From the NCBI RefSeq assembly GCF_001531445.1, contig NZ_LQYA01000007.1, positions 32,730-96,729 on the forward strand: a DNA stretch of 64,000 bases, written 5' to 3'. Source of the DNA: Sporosarcina koreensis (GTDB lineage Bacteria > Bacillota > Bacilli > Bacillales_A > Planococcaceae). The position numbers and the translations under genes were made by a program. Of this stretch, positions 34,550 through 43,784 are shown one piece after another. Position 1 is the stretch's first letter. Each line of letters begins with the position of its first letter. Under the pieces are notes generated by a model that saw only the letters and a program-made list of their open reading frames with translations, was not told the origin of the DNA and made no database searches.

Positions 34550-36367
34550 ATGTTGAAAAGGTTTTTGGTGCCGATTGTATTAGTAGTTGTTCTTGTTATG
34601 TCGGGATGTGTCAAAACAAAATCAGATGTTGAAGAAGGTGCGAAGCCCGGGAACGACGGGAAAAAAGATCTATCCAAAGTGCAAGTGGAACTTCTTGGGA
34701 TGAGTAGTGGAGAGTCCGATTTAAACATTGTCCGTGACCAACTAGTGAAAAACGGATTTGATGTGAAACTTAATTTGCAACCGGATTATGGTAGTTTCAA
34801 AGCACAACAAGATGCTGGCAACTATGATATCGCATTGTCGGGATGGACGACTGTTACAGGGAACCCTGATTATGCAGTTCGTTCACTCTTTAAAACAGGC
34901 GGAGATTACAGCATCATGTCCGATTCCGAAATCGACAGTCTTATTGACCAAGCAGGTACTGAGACGCCTGATGAATACCAAGCTACTTATAAGAAATTTG
35001 AGGAACGTCTAGTATTTGACAAAGCATATATTGTTCCGCTTTATACTTCGTATAAAACACAAGCAGTGAACAAGGATATCTTGAATTTAGATTCAGTTCG
35101 ACTCTCTAAATCGCGTTCCCTTCCATGGGAAGAAATCGAATTCAATGATGCATCCAAAAATGCAACGGATCCTTTGGTTTTGTCACAATCGATGTCTACA
35201 TTAACGTCACTTGATCCCATTAAAGGGAATGACGGATCGATTAATATCATTAATACAAATATGCATGTACGTTTAGTGAATCTGACAGATGATGATCAAA
35301 TCACCTCTGAAGGCTCCCTATCGCTTAACCATAGTATCGCAGAAGGTAATTCAGAGTATTACTTCTTGCTGAGGGATGATATCAATTTTGCCAAAGTAGA
35401 CAGTAAAAAAGCTGTCGACTCTGGCGAACGGGTAGGGGCAGATGACGTTATCTTTACGTTAAATCGCGCTAAAGACAAAGACTCTGTACCTGATCACCGC
35501 ACATACACTCTTCATGAACATATTAAAGATATTGAAGTCATTACAGATTTAGGTTCACTTGAAACGATCAAGCAATCCGGAAGTGACGAAACGGTTAAAG
35601 CGGCACTGGAAAAAGGGCTTGGCAATACAATCAATTCTCTCGTGGATGATAAAACGAAAGCAAATAGTGAAGAAGGAATGTACCAAGTCGTAAAAATAAC
35701 AACAACAGAGCCGTTCCCACAAGTGTTAAATTATTTGGCGCACCAATCTGCGGGTATCGTTTCAAAGAAGCAAGTGGAAAGCATCAATACATTCGATGTC
35801 GCATCATTTGATGTCAATAAAGACATTCCTTATGGCGATCAAAATACTGTAACAGAAGGCAGCCAGTACAATAATACGTTATACACGAGCGGCCCTTACA
35901 TTTTGATTTCTAAAAATGACTACGAAGCGGAGTTCCAAAAGAACCCGGGGTATATGACAGGAACGAAACACGAGCCGAAGATTTCAAATGTGACAATGCG
36001 TTTTATAAAAGACCCGGACAGCACACTTGCAGCACTTAGAAATAATGAAATCCATTTATTTTACGCTGTACCCGAAACTAAATACGATGTGGTAGAAAGC
36101 GATAGTAAACTGTCATTACAAAGCATTGAGAGTAATGCAGTCAGCTATTTGCTCTTCAATACGAAGAACCGAGAAGTCTCAGAAAGTGAAGATCTCCGAA
36201 AAGCAATTCTATACACAATTAATCAAGACGACTTCATCAGCTTTTACAAAGGAAATAAAACCAAAGCGTTCTCAACTTTAAGCCCAATCGTCAAAACAGG
36301 TAATGAACTTGTGGCTGATCCAGCAAAAGCAAAAGAATTTTTGAACAAGTATCAGGAAACTAAATAA
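34550..36367 (+). CDS. SBP_5-type substrate-binding lipoprotein with apparently circularly permuted domain order
   Basis: Start ATG 34550 behind AGGAGGG; 605 residues. The signal peptide ends with lipobox MSGC (cysteine near residue 20). Residues about 44-195 look like the C-terminal lobe of SBP_5 proteins (QDAGNYDIALSGWTTVTGNPD, SEIDSLIDQAGTETPDEYQATYKKFEE, AYIVPLYTSYKTQAVN). The canonical N-terminal parts come after: LVLSQSMSTLTSLDPI near 206, DVIFTLNRAKDKDSV near 305, SGPYILISKND near 445, and LRKAILYTINQDDFISF near 549. In the copy at 9037 the last motif is at residue 298 of 517, with the C-terminal lobe following. So the C-terminal part has moved to the front. Ligand unknown. Confidence 0.82.
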   Translation: MLKRFLVPIVLVVVLVMSGCVKTKSDVEEGAKPGNDGKKDLSKVQVELLGMSSGESDLNIVRDQLVKNGFDVKLNLQPDYGSFKAQQDAGNYDIALSGWTTVTGNPDYAVRSLFKTGGDYSIMSDSEIDSLIDQAGTETPDEYQATYKKFEERLVFDKAYIVPLYTSYKTQAVNKDILNLDSVRLSKSRSLPWEEIEFNDASKNATDPLVLSQSMSTLTSLDPIKGNDGSINIINTNMHVRLVNLTDDDQITSEGSLSLNHSIAEGNSEYYFLLRDDINFAKVDSKKAVDSGERVGADDVIFTLNRAKDKDSVPDHRTYTLHEHIKDIEVITDLGSLETIKQSGSDETVKAALEKGLGNTINSLVDDKTKANSEEGMYQVVKITTTEPFPQVLNYLAHQSAGIVSKKQVESINTFDVASFDVNKDIPYGDQNTVTEGSQYNNTLYTSGPYILISKNDYEAEFQKNPGYMTGTKHEPKISNVTMRFIKDPDSTLAALRNNEIHLFYAVPETKYDVVESDSKLSLQSIESNAVSYLLFNTKNREVSESEDLRKAILYTINQDDFISFYKGNKTKAFSTLSPIVKTGNELVADPAKAKEFLNKYQETK

Positions 36368-36372
36368 CATAA

Positions 36373-36412
36373 AAAACAGGAGATACGGAAAATAAACCCG
36401 ATCTCCTGTTTT
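36373..36412. terminator. Bidirectional terminator between convergent genes
   Basis: AAAACAGGAGAT and ATCTCCTGTTTT form a 12-bp stem with flanking A and T runs. It serves the permuted binding-protein gene on the plus strand and probably the FecR-domain gene (stop at 36463) on the minus strand. Confidence 0.88.
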
Positions 36413-36462
36413 ATTGTCTTCATTGAGACAGCTGTTTTGAATGGTAGTAGTGGAGAAATGAT

Positions 36463-38319
36463 TTATTGAAATAGTAAGCTGTCTGTAGTTGTTGGGATTA
36501 TGTCGGATAAGGATTCAGACTCCGGTATTGTAATGTTGATTAGATTGCTGATTGCAGCTGGATTGTCGTCACCCTTTCTTCTGAATTCGACAAATAGTTC
36601 ATACTCCGTATTCGCTTGCAGTGTCGTTAAGGTTGCGCTTGTGTTTTCGAAATCAATGTCTTCGGATGTTTGCCAAACTGGTTCGTAATTTGCAAAAACA
36701 CGGATATCATCATATTCTTCAGGGTTTTCCCATGATAAAATGACCGTTGTGCCTGATACTTCGACTGTGATGTTAACTAAAGGTAGTTTTTCGAGATTCT
36801 GGATAGCCATTAAGATGGCAGCTGTTTTCTCGATTTTCTCTGCATCTGTTTCTTCTGGCATCTCCATCGCTTCATAAAGTGCCTCCTGGCTATCCATTGT
36901 GTAGAAGTACCAGTAGTCTGGCGGTATGCTATCGAATGCGGCGGCTAGTTTTTCGTCAATGGTCTGGCTAGGTGGCTCCGGATTTGGCTCCGGTTCTGGT
37001 TCCGGATCTGGCTTTGGACCTGGCTCCGGGTCTGGTGTCGGAGTTGGTTCCGGCCTTGTGACTGGACTCGAATCAGGCTCAGGTGTTGGGACAGGGGTTG
37101 GTTTAGATTGCCCTTCCGCTCTTTTTGCTGCTTCGTCCTGTCGTTGTCTTTCCGCCTCTTGTTTCCGTAAAGCTTCAGTGAATGCGTTACGTTCACTCTC
37201 GCTGATTTGAGCACTAAATGCTTCCTCTGCACGACGCTTGGCTTCTTCTGCCGCTTTTCTCTGCTGTTCAATTTGTAGTTCTCGTTTCTCCTGCAATCTT
37301 TGCAGAAGCTGCTGTTCTCTATTTTGCTGTTCCTCTCTCTTTTTTTGCATTTCTTCCGCTTGCTGCTTGCGCAATTGTTCCAAGCGATTACGCATTTCTA
37401 TCTCAGCCGTGCTTAATTGCCATTCCTCAACAATTTCATTCAGCCTAAGCAATTCTTCGGGAATGGGGCTACCTGATTCCACCGCTTTACTTGCAATGAG
37501 CGAAAGCAAACCTTTCAACCTTTTTTCCATTTCACGCAACTCGTCGGCCGTAGCTGCTGAATCGGGAGAGGGTACATTGCTTTCCATATTTTGTTTCAAT
37601 TCTTCGACGAGTCGCTCATTTTCCCGATCGATCTTCTCTTTATTCTTAAGCAACTGTTCCATAATATGTGAGTTTCGGATGGCATCCGATCCGTTTAAAT
37701 TGGCCGGTTCTATATAGTCATCTAGATTTGGAATGCCAGGTTGCATATGAAGTTGTTGCGCTGGTAAGATCGGAACGGGCAAATTATTTGTTCCTTCATT
37801 ATTTGACGCATTCACAATGCCCGATGCGACAAAAATAGATGTGTTTGAGTTGGCAGGGTCAACTTGGACGAAAAAATTCGTCCCTTTCGCAGCAATATGC
37901 TGTCCAGGCGTATTGACTTCGAAAATATCCCCCGTTTTTCTGTCCGGATTGGCACTGGCCAGCACGAGGCCTGACCAAACAGTAAGTCTCGTGACCGCAT
38001 TTCCGGACTCTTTGCGCAGATCGGCCAGGACGAGTCTTGCATTCTCAGCGATGGTCAATTCGTCTTGCGTATCCTCTATCCGTAGGCTGATGCTGGCAAA
38101 AGCATCAGTCGCCACAAGGTCGCCTTCCTGCAATGTCATCTCTGGATAAGCCCGCACCGACAAATGTCCGCCTGCTTTTGTTATCCAAACGGTGCCCCTC
38201 ACATCGCCAATTGTTGCAGACCGATTAGTTGCAGCTTTGACAGGTTGTCCTACTCCCGACAGTAAAAGGATGACTGCTAATAAGCTAGCAAACCATTTTG
38301 TGAAACAGTTTGTTTTCAT
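36463..38319 (-). CDS. Secreted FecR-domain protein with coiled coil, Pro-rich linker and fibronectin-like end
   Basis: A 618-residue exported protein: signal peptide WFASLLAVILLLSG...KAA (residues 9-30), a FecR-type domain about 35-175 (GTVWITKAGGHLSVRAYPEM, EVNTPGQHIAAKGTNFFVQV), a long charged coiled coil about 215-400 (rich in EQLRKQQAEEMQKKREEQQ), a proline-rich linker with PEP and PTP repeats about 405-455, and a fibronectin-like end about 515-600 (EVSGTTVILSWENPEEYDDI). No membrane anchor follows. Gram-negative FecR senses iron citrate; Gram-positive FecR-domain proteins are surface or matrix proteins of unknown role. It starts at ATG 38319 inside the stop of the SLH gene, so it is translationally coupled. 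Confidence 0.85.
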   Translation of the reverse strand: MKTNCFTKWFASLLAVILLLSGVGQPVKAATNRSATIGDVRGTVWITKAGGHLSVRAYPEMTLQEGDLVATDAFASISLRIEDTQDELTIAENARLVLADLRKESGNAVTRLTVWSGLVLASANPDRKTGDIFEVNTPGQHIAAKGTNFFVQVDPANSNTSIFVASGIVNASNNEGTNNLPVPILPAQQLHMQPGIPNLDDYIEPANLNGSDAIRNSHIMEQLLKNKEKIDRENERLVEELKQNMESNVPSPDSAATADELREMEKRLKGLLSLIASKAVESGSPIPEELLRLNEIVEEWQLSTAEIEMRNRLEQLRKQQAEEMQKKREEQQNREQQLLQRLQEKRELQIEQQRKAAEEAKRRAEEAFSAQISESERNAFTEALRKQEAERQRQDEAAKRAEGQSKPTPVPTPEPDSSPVTRPEPTPTPDPEPGPKPDPEPEPEPNPEPPSQTIDEKLAAAFDSIPPDYWYFYTMDSQEALYEAMEMPEETDAEKIEKTAAILMAIQNLEKLPLVNITVEVSGTTVILSWENPEEYDDIRVFANYEPVWQTSEDIDFENTSATLTTLQANTEYELFVEFRRKGDDNPAAISNLINITIPESESLSDIIPTTTDSLLFQ

Positions 38320-40034
38320 TTTTCTGTCCCTCTTTCAAATGTAAGTTGATAGATGCGATTGTCTTCGTTATCCGCTATAAATACATTTCCGTTAGAATCT
38401 GTAGTTATACTGACTGGATTTTTAAACCCGTTTGAAATTGTCCTAACTTTTCCATCCTTGAAAGAACGGACCGATTTATTGACACTGTCTGCAATTAATA
38501 ACCCATGTGTTTCAGAATAGGATAATCCTTTCGGAAAGTTGAATGCTGCATTGTCAGCAGGTCCGTCCATAAGATTTCCAGTTGTATAAAGGAGCCCCGG
38601 TTTTGGTGCTGCATACTTTCCGGCGATTGTGGAAACTGTATTTTCTGCGAAGTCGATATACCGGATCAATTGATTGCCAGAGTCACTTACAAATAAGTTT
38701 CCTTTTGAGTCGATGGCCAGCCCTGATGGTTCGTTGAATTTTGCATCTTCCAGCAAACCATCCTGAAAGTCGCCCGCCCATTCAACAACACCTGGAGTTA
38801 TTTGCACGATCCGATCGGATGGGGTATTCAGTGTAGTTACATTGCCATCCACTGTGATTTTGCGGATGACGTGATTCAATGTGTCCGCAACGAATAGTGT
38901 TCCGTTTTTGTCTATTACGATTGATTGCGGGGAATGGAACCGTGCGTCTTCGCCTGTGCCATCTTCATTTCCAACTAAACCATTACCTGCAATCGTACTT
39001 ACTTGCCCGTCGATGCCAATTTTTCGGATTGCATGATTGAGCGTGTCTGCAATGAATACATTCCCTTCGGCGTCAACTGCAATTCCAGTAGGACTTTGAA
39101 AAAATGACCTTTCTTTGTCACCATCGTAAAGACCCCCAAGTGGCAAACCAGAATCATCGATTTCCAATGTCATGCCTGCAAAAGTAGTCACTTCCTCATT
39201 TTGGACTTTCCTAATTAAATGATTTTCGCTGTCTACAATTAACAATGAACCATCTTGTGAAATCGCCATTCCGGCAGGGGCACGGAACGAGGCGCTTATT
39301 GCCCTGCCATCTGCATACGCAAAATAGCTGTTACCCGCAAACAGGATTTTGTCTATCAATATTTCTTTATCTTGAATTGTCACGGCTGCACTTTTCGCGA
39401 GAAATGATGCAAGCTGTCCCTGTGTTATTACTTCTTTGGGTTGGAAGTAGGGCGCGGATGGGTCGATAATGTTGAAGTAGTCAAGGATATCAATGAAAGG
39501 GCGGGCCTCTGCCTTTGCTTGACCGTGATCAGCTACGGTACTCTTAAAATCTTGGTCGCGGATGTAGGAGGTGAAATCTATGTTGTGTATAGCATGGTAG
39601 GCTCGTCCTAAAACAATTGCCGTATTTTCTCGGGTCATCCTTTCTTGAGGATTCAAATTGCCATCTGGTGAACCTATAATGATTCCGTAATCTTTCAGCA
39701 TGGCGGCATATTGTAACAGCTCGTCATGGGACGAAAATGTCAGGTCTGAAAATCTTGGCTTTGATTTGTAGTCATGGGGTATTTGGAAATCGAGTGTTTC
39801 AAGCCATTTTCCCATTATCATGATTACATCTGCTCGTGTTAATGGTTGGTCCGGTCTGAAGGTACCATCGGAATAGTCTTTGATAATGCCTGTTTGTAAA
39901 AGTGCATGGATGGCCTCCTCTTGTGAATCATCAATCGTATCTGAAAACCCCGCTCCCTCTGCCGGAGCTGCTGCAACGTATGGCAAAAGTAAAGCCGAAG
40001 TTGCGAAAAACATGAAATTCTTTTTATTGCTCAA
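38316..40034 (-). CDS. Surface protein with SLH domains and NHL-type beta-propeller
   Basis: Start TTG 40034, eight bases after AAAGGAGG; about 572 residues. After a signal peptide (FMFFATSALLLPYVAAAPAEG), two to three S-layer-homology repeats occupy residues about 30-215 (TGIIKDYSDGTFRPDQPLTRADVIMIMGKW; YGIIIGSPDGNLNPQERMTRENTAIVLGRA; NIIDPSAPYFQPKEVITQGQLASFLAK). From about 235 to the end there are at least five NHL-like blades, such as FHSPQSIVIDKNGTLFVADTLNHVIRKI, giving a beta-propeller. SLH repeats bind pyruvylated cell-wall polymers, so the protein is displayed on the surface. Its stop overlaps the FecR gene start (ATGA), suggesting the two proteins work together. Confidence 0.9.
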   Translation of the reverse strand: MSNKKNFMFFATSALLLPYVAAAPAEGAGFSDTIDDSQEEAIHALLQTGIIKDYSDGTFRPDQPLTRADVIMIMGKWLETLDFQIPHDYKSKPRFSDLTFSSHDELLQYAAMLKDYGIIIGSPDGNLNPQERMTRENTAIVLGRAYHAIHNIDFTSYIRDQDFKSTVADHGQAKAEARPFIDILDYFNIIDPSAPYFQPKEVITQGQLASFLAKSAAVTIQDKEILIDKILFAGNSYFAYADGRAISASFRAPAGMAISQDGSLLIVDSENHLIRKVQNEEVTTFAGMTLEIDDSGLPLGGLYDGDKERSFFQSPTGIAVDAEGNVFIADTLNHAIRKIGIDGQVSTIAGNGLVGNEDGTGEDARFHSPQSIVIDKNGTLFVADTLNHVIRKITVDGNVTTLNTPSDRIVQITPGVVEWAGDFQDGLLEDAKFNEPSGLAIDSKGNLFVSDSGNQLIRYIDFAENTVSTIAGKYAAPKPGLLYTTGNLMDGPADNAAFNFPKGLSYSETHGLLIADSVNKSVRSFKDGKVRTISNGFKNPVSITTDSNGNVFIADNEDNRIYQLTFERGTEK

Positions 40035-40085
40035 TTTAGCTTCCTCCTTTTGTCGATAGACTCTAATTCTTGTGGTAGTAGGTTC

Positions 40086-40126
40086 AGAAAACCACACCTA
40101 CCCTTACTGTAAAGGGAGATGTGGTT
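40086..40126 (-). terminator. Terminator of LuxR/MalT-like paralogue 2
   Basis: AACCACA with TGTGGTT, and inside CCCTT with AAGGG, followed on the minus strand by TTTTC. It is about 56 bases after the regulator stop, before the SLH gene. Confidence 0.75.
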
Positions 40127-40181
40127 ATATACTATATTGAGGAATGTTAATAGTTATTGAGGATGATCTGATTGCATTTGC

Positions 40182-42737
40182 TCATAACTCCCGTTCTCTC
40201 GCGAATAGAACGGCCTGTGTTCGTGAATTTACACCAAGTTTTTGATAGATATTTGTTAAATATACACGCACGGTACCTTCTGTCAGCCCCAACTCGCTGG
40301 CAATTTCAATATTAGAAGCACCGCTAGATAGTAGTATAAGGACTTTCCGTTCGCTTAGTGTTAGCATCTTTAGGGCGGGATCCTGCTCCTCTTCCTCTGG
40401 AACACTCTCTAACAAATGCTCTACGTAAGCTAGGGGGACCGTATCCCATACATCCCGATGCTCCCTTTTACGTTTTTTTACATATTTCCTTAGTAATGAA
40501 GGTACTTCGGGTTCATCAAGAAACGTGCGTACATAGCCGTATAGGGATCCATGCTCTAACGCTTCGTGCAGTGCCGGTAGTGCAGTATCCGCATTTAGCA
40601 GTTTCATTTGACAGATCGCCTCAAGTACTGCAGCTTCCACAATTGTTGAAATTTGACCTTCCGAGAGTGCTTTCTCTTTTACTTGGATTACAATCCTTAT
40701 CGCATCTTCCAGTAATCCTTTTGCTATCAAGATCCGCGTATGCACAAGCAGCCATAACGGATTTCCAGACTGGACACTTTCATTCGTCATCTTGTAGAGT
40801 GCCTGCTCGGCTTCTCTTGCACTTCCTTCCAATAAAAGATACTGCGCTTTGACAGCATATACATTAGTAGACCAATGCCAATCCTTCACCATATCGATTG
40901 TATAATCAAGCAGGGCATGCGCTTGGACAAACTGTCTTCTTGTTACATAGATACGGCTTTTCATTATATACATCGGGACGAATAAACCCGGATTTTGGAA
41001 GCGATGACCGTATCGAAGCGCTTCTTCCAACTCAGGCAATGCGTCATCTATCTGGTTTTTTTCATAGAGTGTTTCTGCTCGCAGTCCGTAGCTGAAACCC
41101 GTCATGTTTTGATCTTTATAGGCGGATGTCCGGAACAGCTCATAAAAAGGAAGCACCTTTTCATCGGGCCACAGCTTCCCCAAGGAGCCGATGCTTGTCC
41201 GGAGAAGCTTGGGCTCGACGCGATTATATTGTACGGGAATTCCATCCCATTTGGAGTTGACAAGTCCGCCTTTCAGTTTCTCGCGCATCAGCTCAATCGC
41301 TTCTTCAAGATTTCCGCCGCCCGCAAACAGCACATACACTTTCACCGTCACCCAGCCGCGCGAAACGATTTTATACACAGGCTGGTCCATCCACTGATCG
41401 GTTTCATGCCTATTTGCCAAGCTCTCAATCACTTGACTTGCAGATTCCCATTTTCCTGATAACGCCAATGTAAATGCATACATCACGAGTGTTTCGGGAT
41501 GTAGGGGACAATCAGCCCGCTGCAACGTCCGTATCCATCGGATGAAAGTTGATGTTTGGCCCGAGAAGAAAAGTTCCACAATATGTATATGAATCCAAGC
41601 TTCCGCGTCTGCATAGGAATGTCCGTTCAACGCAAGTTCAATTGCGGAATGAATATCTCCTAATTCATACAAAATCGTGGCGGCTTTTTTGTATATGGAA
41701 GTAATCATTTCTTGAGAGTACCGTTTTCTGAGCTCTGCCTGCAAGATATCGGTAAACAAATGATGATAGCGGAATACGGACGTAGCTGTATGCAGCCGAA
41801 TTATAAATAGCCCGTTCTTTTCAAGTTCCAGCAGCATTTCCTCGCTATCCGAACGATGGGTAAGCGCGTCACAAACTGCGGGCTCAAGCTGATGCAAAAT
41901 TGACGTGGTGATCAGGAAGTCTTGTGTGGACTGCGGAAGCCGTGAGAGGATTTCTTTTAAGAAGATATCGGAGATGAATGCATGGCTTTCAGTAAATGAA
42001 TTCATCTTCCAATTATCCTTAGAAGAAGCTTCCATAGAAAGGCCGGCCAATTGAATACCAGCTGCCCAGCCCTCTGTTTTTGCAAGGATTCGTTGAAGCT
42101 GCTCATCGTCCTTGATGACAAGTTTTCTCATTTCATAGTAGCGTGCAGTCTCTTCGATGGTGAAGAGAAGTTCCTCCATATTGATTTCGGTAAGCCACCC
42201 CTTGACTGCCCATTTGTATATGGGAAGAGATGAATCAGCGCGGCTCGCTATGTACACATGTACATGTCCTGGCAGGTAATCGATGAATCGTGTCATCATT
42301 TCATGGATTCGCTCATTGTTGATCAAGTGATAGTCATCCAGGACAATACGGATTGTTACTTGCACTGCCATTAGTTCATTCAAAAAGGAGTCGACGAGCA
42401 TGTCCAAAGGAAGCTGGGGCTGGGACTGCAATAATGACGATAACTTTCTATCCATATCCCCTTGAAGACTGTCTGACACGGCTCTTATTACATACTTCCA
42501 AAATCGAATCGGATCACTATCCGCTTCATCCAATGACAGCCATGCAATCCAATCCTCTGATAGATTGGCCCACTGGCTTAGCAAAGTTGTCTTGCCATAT
42601 CCAGCTGGGGCACGCACAATCGTCAACTTTGACCGTTCACGTTGCTTTAGCAAATCCATTAACGGTCTTCTTTCAATCGCCTCCTTCGACACGGTAGGCA
42701 CAGTTATTTTTGAACGCAGCAAAACCGACTGCATCAT
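40182..42737 (-). CDS. LuxR-family regulator of the MalT/LAL type, paralogue 2
   Basis: An 851-residue paralogue of the protein at 25334-27847, with the same layout: RAPAGYGKTTLLSQW (Walker A) near 41-55, TIRIVLDDYHLINNERIHEMM near 130, helical repeats, and a C-terminal LuxR helix-turn-helix, LTLSERKVLILLSSGASNIEIASELGLTEGTVRVYLTNIYQKL near 787-830. Sequence identity over the length appears high at several blocks, so duplication is likely. It lies upstream of the SLH-FecR gene pair but behind a terminator, so it may regulate them rather than be co-transcribed. GAGGAAAG precedes the ATG. Confidence 0.9.
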   Translation of the reverse strand: MMQSVLLRSKITVPTVSKEAIERRPLMDLLKQRERSKLTIVRAPAGYGKTTLLSQWANLSEDWIAWLSLDEADSDPIRFWKYVIRAVSDSLQGDMDRKLSSLLQSQPQLPLDMLVDSFLNELMAVQVTIRIVLDDYHLINNERIHEMMTRFIDYLPGHVHVYIASRADSSLPIYKWAVKGWLTEINMEELLFTIEETARYYEMRKLVIKDDEQLQRILAKTEGWAAGIQLAGLSMEASSKDNWKMNSFTESHAFISDIFLKEILSRLPQSTQDFLITTSILHQLEPAVCDALTHRSDSEEMLLELEKNGLFIIRLHTATSVFRYHHLFTDILQAELRKRYSQEMITSIYKKAATILYELGDIHSAIELALNGHSYADAEAWIHIHIVELFFSGQTSTFIRWIRTLQRADCPLHPETLVMYAFTLALSGKWESASQVIESLANRHETDQWMDQPVYKIVSRGWVTVKVYVLFAGGGNLEEAIELMREKLKGGLVNSKWDGIPVQYNRVEPKLLRTSIGSLGKLWPDEKVLPFYELFRTSAYKDQNMTGFSYGLRAETLYEKNQIDDALPELEEALRYGHRFQNPGLFVPMYIMKSRIYVTRRQFVQAHALLDYTIDMVKDWHWSTNVYAVKAQYLLLEGSAREAEQALYKMTNESVQSGNPLWLLVHTRILIAKGLLEDAIRIVIQVKEKALSEGQISTIVEAAVLEAICQMKLLNADTALPALHEALEHGSLYGYVRTFLDEPEVPSLLRKYVKKRKREHRDVWDTVPLAYVEHLLESVPEEEEQDPALKMLTLSERKVLILLSSGASNIEIASELGLTEGTVRVYLTNIYQKLGVNSRTQAVLFAREREL

Positions 42738-43023
42738 CTTTCCTCACCTTTCTTCCAATCTGCTACGTACTAGTTTCTATAAAGCTCAGCATTCTCCTCT
42801 ATTTTTCGATCTGCGAAAGCTACTTTCTTTTGGCTATTCATACAATCAAAAACGACTAGCAACTCTTTCATTTGTCTGATCAGACTTGTCGGTTACTACT
42901 ATTTGGATACTTGATGAGACGTGTTATTATGATCTATAAATTTTACTAGTAGCAATTTCCATGTGGAATTGTATTTAGAATGCCATTTTCGAATGTAGCT
43001 TTTTAGTCGAGCTGTTGAAGTCC
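42738..43023. other. Intergenic region upstream of paralogue 2
   Basis: About 285 bases hold the regulator promoter and the TetR terminator follows. No gene or further structure is recognised. Confidence 0.4.
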
Positions 43024-43060
43024 GAAGAAGCCAACAATTAATTTGATTGTTGGCTTCTTC
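43024..43060 (-). terminator. Terminator of the TetR-family gene
   Basis: A perfect 15-bp stem (43024-43038 with 43046-43060) with a seven-base loop. The T-run is better on the plus strand; because no plus-strand gene precedes it, it is assigned to the TetR gene. Confidence 0.65.
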
Positions 43061-43103
43061 ATTATTTTAAAAGTTAGTTTCTGATATGAATCTTCACGTA
43101 TTA

Positions 43104-43697
43104 TTACTTCTTTAATATACCATTTAAAAATATATCTCTAAAATAATGATCTTTAATTTTTTGCCTCTCTTCAAAGTCAGTAATATTATGCTCACGAAAG
43201 TAATTGTGGATCGTAAACATTGAAGTGGTAAATAAATAAAAGACAAAATCTAAATTCAAATCCTCTTTCAGCTTATTGGCATTTTTATACTCCATTAGTT
43301 CTTCACCTAAAAAGGAATGTAGCTTTTTACTATACTCGCCAAAGTAAAATTTCTGCATAACAAGCATCGGAACGTTGTACCAAGTTTCATTAAATTCTAC
43401 TTCTTCCTCGGTGCACACATCCTCTATCGGAATGATTCTATCACTAAATAAAATATCTTGATCGAGTTCTTTTTGTTTCATCATGTACTTCATCTCTACT
43501 TCGGTAAAAAAATGTAAATATAAATCCTCTTTATCATAAAAATATTGATAAAAACTTCCGATAGAAATATCAGATTTTCTTGCTATTTCTCTAATATGTA
43601 CCTCTTCATAGTCCATATTGATAAATATTTCATAGGTCGCTTTACGAATCCTCTCCTTTTTTTCATCTGACAAATTGTAATACGTTTGCTTAGGCAT
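43104..43697 (-). CDS. TetR/AcrR-family transcriptional regulator
   Basis: A 197-residue protein. The N-terminal helix-turn-helix runs from about 10 to 60 (EKKERIRKATYEIFINMDYEEVHIREIARKSDISIGSFYQYFYDKEDLYLHFF), followed by an all-helical ligand domain. GGAGGG lies six bases before the ATG. It is divergent from the peptide-transporter operon starting at 43846, with palindromic sites between them, so it is probably the repressor of that operon and of itself. Confidence 0.9.
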   Translation of the reverse strand: MPKQTYYNLSDEKKERIRKATYEIFINMDYEEVHIREIARKSDISIGSFYQYFYDKEDLYLHFFTEVEMKYMMKQKELDQDILFSDRIIPIEDVCTEEEVEFNETWYNVPMLVMQKFYFGEYSKKLHSFLGEELMEYKNANKLKEDLNLDFVFYLFTTSMFTIHNYFREHNITDFEERQKIKDHYFRDIFLNGILKK

Positions 43698-43717
43698 ATT
43701 TTCCCTCCGAAATGACT

Positions 43718-43735
43718 GATATAAAATATTATATC
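43718..43735. promoter_or_regulatory. Palindromic operator GATATAA-N4-TTATATC
   Basis: A perfect seven-base inverted repeat with four-base spacer, 21 bases upstream of the TetR gene start. A likely TetR-family binding site for autoregulation. Confidence 0.6.
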
Positions 43736-43755
43736 AAAGATTCTAAAAATAGTTA

Positions 43756-43784
43756 TTGACATGAAAATTTGTGCTTGATATGAT
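43756..43784 (+). promoter_or_regulatory. Sigma-A type promoter of the third peptide-transporter operon
   Basis: TTGACA (43756-43761), 17 bases, then TATGAT (43779-43784), close to the vegetative consensus. It reads toward the permease gene at 43846, whose start is about 62 bases downstream of the -10 box. Confidence 0.7.

Noticed and set aside
36926-37210. Gly-Ser-rich plus-strand frame
   Set aside because: It is the complement of the proline-rich linker of the FecR-domain protein.
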